In this document: positions 55,773 through 64,000 of the stretch, piece after piece
Layout: every line of letters begins with the position of its first letter
How positions within the stretch are numbered: position 1 is the first letter of the stretch
Assembly (NCBI GenBank): GCA_029706075.1
Contig: JAINUG010000214.1
Span: 520,001-584,000, forward strand
Direction: 5' to 3'
DNA: 64,000 nucleotides
DNA from: Aldrovandia affinis
Lineage: Eukaryota; Chordata; Actinopteri; Notacanthiformes; Halosauridae
The notes under the pieces: generated by a model
The model's input: the letters and a program-made list of their open reading frames with translations, nothing else
The model's database searches: none
What the model was told of the DNA's origin: nothing
Position numbers and translations under genes: made by a program

Positions 55773-55815
55773 TGTGTGTGTGTGTCTGTGTGTGTGTGTG
55801 TATGTGTGTGTGGTG
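55287..55815. repeat. Long (GT)n-rich tract, about 530 bp
   Basis: Nearly all GT with regular interruptions (TCTGTG, GTGAATGCGTGTTTG). The block GGTGTCTCTGTGTGTGTGAA occurs at 55400 and again at 55518, so the tract also grew by block duplication. All Cys/Val or Thr/His frames over it are artefacts. Confidence 0.97.
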
Positions 55816-57074
55816 TGATTGCGATTCTTAAATGTGTCACTCACTGCTTGGGGTTATACCCCCAGCACACCCACCAAACAGAAGCAAACGTATCTCAAAG
55901 ACGGTTGCAAATGGTTTATAAAAAAACTAAGCGTTCAAGTCAGACGAGGCAAAACGACAGGAGTACAAAGGCCTGCTTGTGTACACACCGTTTCCCGTTC
56001 CTGCCATTCCTACGGTCATCATTTCCGCTAAATTCACCCTTTAATAAATGCGAATCCAGCCTTTAACACTGTACAAATAATTGTCATTAAAAACGATGTA
56101 TTTACATGTTTGACTGGTGCTCTGGTTTGTGTCATTTCTGTCAGAGTTGCAGATGTTCAAAGTGCTTCCCGTCGAGCTTGTTTATACAGTTAATTGGGTC
56201 TGATTTATAAAATGGTCACGCTAATTAATGTTTGTGGAGAGATGATGGAGCAATGCATTGTAAAGGTGTACTGTACACAGGTGTGACGGGAGAGGCAAGG
56301 GTGCAGGAATGGCATATAGAATAAATTATTTGTATAATTTTTTTTTTTTCTTATTTATGGAGTGACTATTTTAATATTTAAATATTATTATTACAACTAC
56401 TGTTAGTAATTACCCAATTACTGGTTTGGGCTCTGCACAATGTACTTGGATTTTTTTGTTACTGTGGAAGTTTTCCAGCAAAGGTACAGAAGAAGTATAT
56501 GTATACTGACAAATCTCAGCTACAAAATAAATTGGAAAACCGACTAAAGAAACGAACAAGTGAAATCTACTGACGTGGTGGTCTCGAGCGTGCTCCAGTT
56601 GTCGTTCAAACTTTCCTGGCTCGGTGAGGGGAAGGGGAAAACCTGCGTTAACCCGGGCCTACTCTGTGTTCACGGCGAGATTGTCCCTCTGGGCCACCGT
56701 ACTGTTACTTTAGTTTCCCCTAACATAGTGTAGCTTTGGGCAGGGCCGTGGCGTTTTTTTGTATATTATTGACTGTGTTTGACGTTGAGCATTACTGAAA
56801 CAAACACAAACACCTCACTGCAAGAGTTAAACGTAGCCCACCCCCCTACTTTTCACTTTATTTCAACTTTGTTGCAAGTGCTTAATGTCATTATAAGTAT
56901 AAAACTATATTGATACGTTAGTTGCGTTGTTTTACTTTCAACGTACATTCACTACACAGAAGTAAAGTGATCGATTATTATCTAGACAAGGCCATGGGCT
57001 CAGCCCCGGATATTTGCAACGTCTAGCCAGGCGCCTGGCTTTTGGGAGACAGAAAATGCCATTCCTTGGAGCTC
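55816..57074. other. Intergenic, CNE-like in part
   Basis: 56030-56260, with GTCATTAAAAACGATGTATT and ACGCTAATTAATG, is repeat-free and CNE-like. The rest is unremarkable. No gene. Confidence 0.4.
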
Positions 57075-57235
57075 TGCATGTGTGTAATGGAGTTGGTTCT
57101 GCCTGCAGCGAGTTTCCAACTGAGGATCCCAACGCAACAAGAGACGCGATTAGCCCCGCCGAGCTAAAGACTCAAGTTTCCGGGAACGAATCGCACTCTT
57201 ATCCATGTCACTTTCTATAGCGGACGCTCCACGTA
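57075..57235 (-). mobile_element. tRNA-like repeat, family D, copy 2
   Basis: Same order of blocks as the copy at 54605: GTAATGGAGTTGGTTCTGCC, GAGGATCC, GAGCTAAAGACTCAAG and CTCTTATCCATGTCAC. On minus the tRNA-like part is TTTAGCTCGGCGGGGCTAAT. Confidence 0.6.
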
Positions 57236-57670
57236 CCATAGCACCAGCGCTGTGCTTGCTTTTTTCCAACCCCCGCCGTCGTTTTCTAAACCGGCGTTGG
57301 TTCGCTCCTGTCTCGGGCCGCACAGAAACTTTTTCGCCAAGGTTGAAGTGTTTCGCCGTAGTGCATGATTTAAAAAAACGAAAAAAGTCAGACAAAGTCA
57401 ATGTTTGAGCTAATTAAGTAATTAAGAACATAAATCTCTCCTTGCCGAGGTACCCTGATTATAGCTCATAGCCTTTTACTCAGTGGGTAAATTAAGAGCA
57501 TAATAAAGTGAGAAATGCTGCCTTGGTGGCACTACAGGGACTGTTTCCACCTTGACACGATATTAACTACGGGCCTCGAATGGCCTTGAAGTTCCCCTGG
57601 CTCTGTCTGTACCCGAACCAGTCTCACACCAGAATCCACTCTGGATCCCCGCGGCTCTGTCTGCATACTG
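57236..57670. other. Intergenic, CNE-like in part
   Basis: 57405-57520, with GCTAATTAAGTAATTAAGAA, is AT-rich and repeat-free. No gene is recognised. Confidence 0.4.
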
Positions 57671-58303
57671 TTAGAATGTACTTTTTATTAATAGACTTTT
57701 ATGAATAAGAAACATGATATTCGGTCTGAGAACACACAGATGAGGTTTATTGTTTGTGAATTAGAGACTGCACGGACTACACCCCAACGTCTTGTGACAA
57801 TAGTCTCTGGCCCAATCAGATAGGGCCCTGCGTCTCGCCCCGGCCCAATCAGACAGGGCCCTGCGTCTCCCCCCCTCCACCCACAGGAAGAACGAGTGTT
57901 AATAGAACTGTGGAGGGTGTCGGTCTCTGCGGCGGGGGGGTTGCGGGGTTGCCTCACTTTTTTCGCGGTGTTGCTGTGGAGGACCTTTAGAACAGTTGTA
58001 CCTTCCAGGGCCAGGTTTGGCAATCTCGCAGTTGACGAGATTGCTGGCAGGTGCCCAGAATTCTAGTTCCAAAGGTCCAAATTATTTAATTATTCAATCA
58101 ATTAATTGGTGTGGAATTCACTTGACTGATTGGGTTTGTGTGTGAGAATGTGAATTGTTTGGTGTTGCGTGATTGTGATTGGGTGAGTGAATGATAGACA
58201 GGTGATTGCCTCATGAGTCCCACCCGAGCCAGGCATAAATTAAGCCTATTTAAGAGCAGGTGGGGCAAGTGGGGGATGAGTTAGTGGTAGTCTTGTCATT
58301 TAT

Positions 58304-58363
58304 TCGTGCGTGCGTGCGTGCGTGCGTGCGTGCCTGCGCGCGTGCGTGCGTGCGTGCGTGCGC

Positions 58364-58394
<31 letters not shown>
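58304..58394. repeat. (GCGT)n microsatellite
   Basis: About 22 units of GTGC with a few GCGC variants. Alternating purine-pyrimidine DNA of this type favours the Z form. Confidence 0.95.
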
Positions 58395-58534
58395 GTTAGT
58401 GTAAGGTCAGGTGTGACGTACTGTGTGTGGTGTCTTCCCCGCAAGGGGGTTTCCATGTCGGAGGACATGGAGTCTATGTTGAGTTCTGTGTGCGTTTGTC
58501 GAAAGTGACTGAGTAGAGTGCTTCCTGTGTGATC

Positions 58535-58645
58535 GTGAAAGAGAGCGAGAGGGCGCACTGAAAGAGGGTCTGCCTCTCGCCCTCGGTGTGATTGGGAGAG
58601 CGAGAGGGCGCCCTGAAAGAGGATCCGCCTCTCGCCCTCGGTGTG
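58535..58645. repeat. 55-bp tandem duplication
   Basis: GAGAGCGAGAGGGCGC.CTGA with TCTCGCCCTCGGTGTGATTG occurs twice in tandem, and shorter relatives (GAGAACTCTCACTGAAAGAG) follow to about 58760. Confidence 0.8.
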
Positions 58646-59312
58646 ATTGGAAGAGAACTCGGGCAGTGGAGAGTGTTTCTGGACAATGGCCTGAGAACTC
58701 TCACTGAAAGAGTGGAGAGTGTCTCGGGGCTGGTTCCCAGAGAACTCTCATTGTGATGAGTGGCGAGGGTCTCTGTGTATTTGCATTTAAAGAGAACTCG
58801 GACTGAAAAGTTGTGTCTCTGTGTGCATGGGTTTGGGAAGCACTTGAAAAGTCACTGAATATGTGTGCCTGGTGAGGTTATAGTGGAACTCTGGACAGAA
58901 GAGGCGTGGTGTCTTGTTGAGATGTGTGTTGAGTGCGTAGGGACAGTGCGTAGAGTTCTACCCAGTCCCGAAAAGTGTTAATACTTGTTAAATGTAGATG
59001 TATGAAAGTGGTGTGGAAAGCCACTGATTGTCTGTGTTTGTTGTGTGTGTCCCCGAAAGGGGATTCCCCCCTCGGAGGAGGCAGGCTTTCATGTAGTTTT
59101 GTTTATTTTAGTTTTATTTTAGTTAATTGTTTTTGTCTGAAAGAAGTGAAGACTTTGTGTGTTTGTATTTAACCTGCTCTCCCGCTGTTTCTCTCCCCAG
59201 GGTCTGGGAGAGAGGCAGAAAGAAATAAAGATCCGGTCCGTAGACCGGCAAACCCCACTCCTCTGCCAGTTCTTACCCTCAGCTGCTCTGCTCCAGTCCA
59301 GGGATTGTCACA

Positions 59313-59534
59313 TGGCGTGTGACAAGAACATTTTGTAAAATGCTTGTGTTCCCGTAGCCAGCTGTGCGATTAAAACATTCCTGTCTTCCGTTTAGAACAT
59401 CGTGTCTGTCTCCCCATCAATGCGGACATCATTTCACTTTGATTGGGTATTTTGGACTGACTAACAGCCCTGGCCATCTTCACACACGCATGGAAGCACC
59501 TTCCGTCCATCAGCTGCACAACGAGACATTCAGG
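59313..59534. other. Intergenic, no recognisable gene
   Basis: Nothing is recognised between the LTR-like region and the inverted repeat. Confidence 0.4.
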
Positions 59535-59737
59535 GCCAGATGTACTAAAGTAAAAGCAGTCGTTACAATTTACTAACTATTGGCCCATTGGAAATGGTCG
59601 AAATGGGTCAAACCGCTATTAGGATGTAGTTATGTCACTCTGCGCCTTTTCTACATAGTTAAATCTATTCATGCATATGTATACCTGGGGTGGACCCGCT
59701 AAAACAGGGTGGAGATTTAGTAAAAAAGGCGTTTTTA
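59535..59737 (+). repeat. Inverted MITE-like repeat, left copy
   Basis: Begins AGGGCCAGATGTACTAAAGT and includes GAAATGGGTCAAACCGCTAT, TTCATGCATATGTATA and CTAAAACAGGGTGGAGAT. The reverse complement of 63111-63352 carries the same blocks in the same order. The end resembles Harbinger-type termini (compare GGGCCTCATTTATAAA at 39141). Confidence 0.75.
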
Positions 59738-60486
59738 TTTGAAGTTAAACTTTTAAGAACGTTTTACAATAATAGTTAATAGTTTATCACAGACAAATAT
59801 GATCTAGATCAATTAGTCAATGGTCTGACAAGGATAAAATACATCTTCAAAGGCACAGTGATGCATATAAATTAAAGTGTTTGCAGGAGTTTCATAATCG
59901 GCGTTTTGTACTGCGTTCTCCAAGGTCCCAGCGAGGACACCTTTACACATATTTTCCAGTAGACAGAGAAAATAAAAAAACTGTTTTTTACAATGTGGAT
60001 TGTTTCACCTGTTCTGTCGGTGTTAATATTTAATTCTAACATCGTTCTGTACATCATATACAGTTATAGATATATTTTGTTATGCCTAATGATTTTTTTT
60101 GTAATGTCAATCCAGATATTTCTCCTCTCTGTTGGAGTTGTGTTGTTGTGCTGTAACACGATGGTGTGGTGCTGTACCTCGTTCACCATTACTCACAAGC
60201 TTTATTTTTTCGTGGTTCCCTCGCTGCTCCGTATCAATTTCGTGGCGCATTGTGACCTGGACGTGTGAGCGCGCCATATTGTTTCTGACCCTTTTCTTTG
60301 GGTGTCTCCTACCAATCATTTTTTCACTGCTACGATGTCCATAGTAAATCTGGCGCCCAGTGTTAATTCAACTGTTTATATCCTATGGGGATGCGATGTA
60401 CTCTATCAAAGTATGAGCATTTTACTGTGTTGAAACAGACAATATATTATCTATACATATATCTCTGTGTATATTTATATATAGCT
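59738..60486. other. Intergenic, no recognisable gene
   Basis: AT-rich DNA with no recognised domain in frames at 59872-60344. Confidence 0.4.
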
Positions 60487-60998
60487 GACAGGAGTGGAAC
60501 CTGGTGTGGTCTTCTGCTACAGTAGCCCATCCACTTCAAGGTTCAACGTGTTGTGCGTTCAGAGATGCTCTTCTGCATACCACTGCTGTAATGCGTGTTT
60601 ATTTGAGTTACTGTCGCCTTCCTGTTAGCTTGAACCAGTCTGGCCACTGCCCTCTGACCTCTCTCATTAACAAGGCGTTTTCGCCCACAGAACTGCCGCT
60701 CACTGGATGTTTTTTGTTTTTCGCACCATTCTCTGTGAACTCTAGAGACTGTTGTGTGTGAAAATCCCATGATATCAGCAGTTTCTGAGATACTCACACC
60801 ACCCCGTCTGGCACCAACAATCATTCCACAGTCAAAGTCACTTAGATCACATTTCTTCCCCATTCTGATTTTTGGTCTGAATAACAACTGAACCTCTTGA
60901 CCATGTCTGCATGCTTGAGTTGCTGCCACATGATTGGCTGATTAGATAATTGCATTAACGAGCAGGTGTATGGGTGTACCTAATAAAGTGGCCACTAA
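60487..60998 (-). mobile_element. Tc1-like element, 3'-truncated
   Basis: The right end, reversed, reads CACTTAGTGGCCACTTTATT then AGGTACACCCA, a known type of fish Tc1 terminus. On minus it continues into an intact N-terminal transposase frame and stops at about 60487 without the nuclease domain or the second terminus. Confidence 0.85.
60543..60929 (-). pseudogene. Tc1-like transposase, DNA-binding part
   Basis: A 128-residue frame. GKKCDLSDFDCGMIVGARRG then GVSISETADIMGFSHTTVSR is the first helix-turn-helix of the paired-like domain, followed by a second basic region (RKRLVNERGQRAVARLVQAN). This is the part that binds the inverted repeats. The DDE nuclease is missing because the copy is truncated, so at most it could bind DNA. 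There is no frameshift in the remaining part, which suggests modest age. Confidence 0.85.
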
Positions 60999-61000
60999 GT

Positions 61001-61200
61001 GTATATATATATATATATATATACAGGGCCATCTCAAGGGGTGGGCGGGGCCCGGGGCGAGTCAACCTACGTGGAGCCTAGCATTATTTATAATAACCAG
61101 CCCCCTCTCACCGCGGGGCTCCGTGAAGGGCGGGGCCTGGAGCGTTCACATCGGCTGCCCCCCAACAAAGACGGCCCTGTATATATATATATATATATAT
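61001..61200. repeat. (TA)n tract split by a MITE
   Basis: TA units at 61001-61023 and 61180-61200 flank the small element between them. Confidence 0.9.
61024..61179. mobile_element. 156-bp MITE inside (TA)n
   Basis: Ends CAGGGCCATCT and, reversed from the right, CAGGGCCGTCT, flanked by TA on each side. GC-rich inside, no coding content. The superfamily is unclear, but the TA target fits Tc1/mariner or a related group. Confidence 0.75.
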
Positions 61201-61667
61201 CTGCATATAAGATGAGTCACTTCCTCTAGCAGAGGATTAATTAGCATCCATGCGCTGTTGCATTTGTGATGCTAATTAAGCACATAGTCCGCATCCAATC
61301 AGCATTTCCTCTTAACGCTTGTCTTCAAGTGGAATTCAAATTTAAGGGATTCAAAGTGTTTTCTTTCACAAACACAGTTCTGGTAAGATTGGCAACCGTT
61401 CCTGCCCATTTTTTGTTTCTTTTCTTTGGGGGGGGTTGCTGTTTAAGTGTATGTAAGTGTGCACACGTATGCTTTCATTTCTGCTCAATAAAAGAAGGCT
61501 GCAAATTGGATTGCGACTTATAATATCTCACATATCGCCCTGGCAACCTGGCAACAATGCCATTAGCACCATTCCAGGGACCTATTGAATGATCCCACTT
61601 CCGCATAATGAAAGTATTCAGGCCCGAACCTGAGGAGCGAGAACTCCACCGTAAAAACACCTGACCG
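61201..61667. other. Intergenic, no recognisable gene
   Basis: Contains TAATTAGCATCC and GCTAATTAAGC in 61230-61285. The frame at 61266-61523 has no domain. Confidence 0.4.
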
Positions 61668-62065
61668 GGGACTGGCGGATAGCGTAGCGGTGTAATGCAC
61701 CTGTTTAAGCTGGTCCTGTACAAGTGTGAGCTGCCTATCACAGACGCAGTTCGAAACCCAACTCTGCCAGACCGGCCCTGGTCGTCAGCCCCAATCTGGG
61801 GCGGTGTTTGGCTGTCCGCCCAAGAGGGAGGGGGGGAGGGTGAGCCGGCTCGGTTCTGCTGTGAAGCATGTAAGGGAGTTTCCAGAAAGGGGGTCGGTGA
61901 GTTCCGTCTCGAAGGAAGCGGATCATCGCCGACCTCGGAGAGTAGCTTGCCCCGTAGAGACGGGTGGCGAGTTTGTGGGGGGAGGGTTAATCGAAATAAA
62001 TTGAGGGTATAATTGGCTTCAAAATTGGGGAGAAAAACATGGAAAAATAAAAAATTAAATAAAAA
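61668..62065 (+). mobile_element. tRNA-derived SINE, family A, copy 8
   Basis: Head GACTGGCGGATAGCGTAGCG, B-box AGTTCGAAACCCAACT, body GGCTGTCCGCC and GGAGGGTGAGCCGGC, A-rich tail at 62035-62080. Imperfect flanks AAAAACACCTGACC and AAAAACCTGCCC suggest a target duplication. The long minus-strand frame 61475-62089 is its antisense shadow. Confidence 0.85.
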
Positions 62066-63110
62066 ACAAAAACCTGCCCGAACCCCCACACGCAGGTGTG
62101 CCAGACCGACTCCACGGCAGCTGCACAGACGAGCACGCGCACACGCCAGGGCGAAAGCATCTGATCTCTCTCTCTTCCCGTCACACCGACACCGCCCGCC
62201 CTGTCACCGATATTCCCCTCTGCGTGACACGCCACGCTTCGCTGTCAGCGAGAGTGTGGAGCGAAATCCAGCCCAGTGGGGAAGGGACACACGAAAAAGA
62301 GAAGCTATTTCTGACTTTCTCAACACGTGTGGGGGCCAGGCTGTTGCTCGCAGGGATCTGTGTTTTTTTGGCTGACTCCCTCCTCACTCCGAACGCGTTC
62401 CACTGCTTTCTGGAGGAGCTGTGGGGCGCCGGTGGGGGGTTGACTGACGGCGTAGTCATGGAGCAATCATCCAGTTTTTTTTTTTTTTTTTTATGGGTGG
62501 GGGCAGGTTTTTTTGGGGGGTTGCCCAATTTCGGACACTTTTGCTCAACTGCGTTGGACACCCCAGAAGAGATCCCCTGACTACAAGCTGAAGTCTTCAT
62601 GCATGTGTGCATGCTGGAGTCATTGCCCCTACCAAGCAAAACGAGCAGCTAATAATACAACACTAAATCTCTGCCAGCGACACCGTCGTGCGAAATGCTA
62701 AACCACGAGAGTAGGTTAAAGGAGCACTCCTGCGAAATCCTGAGTTCCTGAGTTTTATATCATATCTGTGAAATAGCGGGACTAAGGGAAAAAGTCGCAG
62801 CGCAACAGACGTCGCTATGTTGCAGCTATTTTGCGATCACAGATACCGCCGCGTTAACGCCAAATTTATTAAGACTGGTTTTAATTGTGCAATCAAAGAA
62901 ATGAAACGCCCTCATTCGCAATTTTGGGGTTGCCCTTAAAAATGTTAAAAAACAACAACATTACATTGCTTATTTTCTCGCAGCACTGTAACCTCTTATA
63001 GAACGTGAGCTAGCCTACATCAGCACCAGCACAAACATATCGCCTGCTTTCAGGTATTCTTAACATTCCCACACAAAGAGGAGAGTCACAGTTAAGGCAT
63101 GCTTTAGTCA
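62066..63110. other. Intergenic, no recognisable gene
   Basis: 62090-62300 is CpG-rich, and a T-run lies at 62475-62492. The frames at 62013-62639 have no domain. 62740-63050 is AT-rich single-copy DNA. Confidence 0.45.
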
Positions 63111-63352
63111 ATCAAGACGGAATACTTCATCTCCACCCTGTTTTAGCGCATTCAGCCCGCATATACATATGCATGAACAGATTTAACTTTGTATCTAAAG
63201 GAAGATCGCAGATTAACGTAACAAAATTGCATCCTAATAGCGATTTGACCCATCGTGACCATTTAGTAAATCCGACGTAGATATTGCGAGACTGCTTTTG
63301 CATTCGAAAAGCAGTCACAATCCTTTCGTAAATCCTGGAAAATGTGGCCCTT
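63111..63352 (-). repeat. Inverted MITE-like repeat, right copy
   Basis: Partner of 59535-59737 in opposite orientation; reversed it begins AAGGGCCACATTTTCCAGGA and carries GATGGGTCAAATCGCTATTA and TTCATGCATATGTATA. It has an extra 20-30 bp near its outer end relative to the left copy. Confidence 0.75.
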
Positions 63353-64000
63353 GTAGTTTTGTGCTAATTTCTGATTTATATTGCAGGACATCCTGGTCAA
63401 CAGGTTTCACAAATTGTCTGTCAAACAGGCTAGATATTATTTAATCAAGAATATCATCACCACACCCATCCAGTAGGATGCTGCATTTCCAAGGTGAAGA
63501 TAGTCTTAAAAAAGAGCAGTTTTTAAAGTATTTATTGATGGATTTGATGGCCAGAAAATGACGGTAGTTTTATTGCTACAAAAACAATAGAAGAAGAGAA
63601 ATCGTCTGAATTGAAATCCATGGGAGCTCTCCTTGGAGGCACATCTTTCCGCGGACAGAAGTGGACGGCAAGGTGATAATGAGACGAATGCATTACCCAG
63701 CATGCATCTGTCCCAGTTTCATTACTCATTCATTCCCATGGCTACATGTGTTCCCTGGTAACACAGTGTGCGTACTACTCTCACTCTCAATCTCGCTCTC
63801 TCTGTCTCTCTTTCCCTCTCTCTGTCTCTTTCTCCCTCCCTCCCCCTCTCTCTTTCTCTCACTCCTTCCCCTCAGCCTTTGCCTTTCTCTCTCTCTCTTT
63901 GTCAGAAATGACTTGAGTTCAATCCATTTGAATTCTTAATGAATTTAATTTTAAATAAACCCATAATGTTAGTTTAATCCCTGTACATTTTATTTTAATA
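63353..64000. other. Intergenic with CT-rich tract
   Basis: CT-rich DNA at 63779-63900, AT-rich DNA before and after. No gene is recognised up to the window edge. Confidence 0.5.

Larger units (their letters stand above)
57671..59312 (+). mobile_element. Candidate LTR-like region
   Basis: TATA-like AAATTAAGCCTATTTAAGAG at 58236-58255, AATAAAG at 59224-59230 and a final TTGTCACA before TGGCGTGTGACA suggest promoter, polyadenylation and terminus of an LTR, with TGGCG resembling a primer-binding site. Inside are two 34-bp repeats (57809-57875, GGCCCAATCAGA.AGGGCCC), a GCGT array and 55-bp repeats (58540-58640). The left boundary, duplication and inner genes were not found, so the call is weak. 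Confidence 0.25.

Noticed and set aside
55004..55844. 278- and 200-residue Thr/His frames and Cys/Val frames
   Set aside because: By-products of the (GT)n tract on both strands.
61475..62089. 204-residue minus-strand frame
   Set aside because: Antisense shadow of a family A SINE; similar frames recur over other copies of the same SINE.

Overview
This window reads as an intergenic stretch (gene desert) of a ray-finned fish genome, almost certainly a teleost. The basis is the repeat content: L2-clade LINE 3' ends, tRNA-derived SINEs whose tails copy LINE tails, many Tc1-type DNA transposons, a Harbinger element with a Myb-like ORF, a piggyBac-like MITE, and very abundant (CA)n and (GA)n microsatellites. 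The species cannot be fixed from sequence alone. One LINE family ends in a stem-loop (GGATAAGAGCGTCTGCT) followed by AATGT-type repeats, as described for eel UnaL2 and related fish L2 elements. I see no intact host protein-coding gene, no rRNA, no functional tRNA gene and no CRISPR array.

Layout. 0-9 kb: an L2 3' fragment, a 20-bp minisatellite, a second LINE 3' fragment and a tRNA-SINE, separated by AT-rich single-copy DNA. 9-13.6 kb: a TATA-like site, an exon-like reading frame split by a SINE, more SINEs, and two unrelated minisatellites, both of 42-bp period, one a three-monomer higher-order array. 14-22.5 kb: a G-rich minisatellite, a piggyBac-like MITE, a non-LTR reverse-transcriptase remnant and a dense block of Tc1-type elements, one carrying a LINE inserted in its terminal repeat. 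23-34.5 kb: more Tc1 copies, one carrying a retroposed tRNA-like insert with perfect target duplications, plus a dispersed pair of about 300-bp repeats. 35-41.4 kb: a SINE, CpG-rich DNA, a long GT/27-bp minisatellite, and a solo LTR that contains a Harbinger element that in turn contains a LINE 3' end. 42-51 kb: a SINE-rich cluster and a recent tandem duplication of about 900 bp of single-copy DNA that looks like a conserved noncoding element. 51-64 kb: single-copy DNA, a telomere-like repeat, a 530-bp GT tract, an LTR-like region, another Tc1 remnant, a small MITE inside a (TA)n tract and an inverted pair of MITE-like repeats.

The elements form partnerships rather than a pathway. At least three SINE families carry 3' ends resembling two different LINE tails in the same window, as expected if they borrow LINE machinery. 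Several Tc1 copies are internally deleted and non-autonomous. The unique DNA between repeats, rich in TAATTA-type AT stretches, may hold long-range enhancers of a neighbouring developmental gene, but that is inference and needs cross-species alignment.
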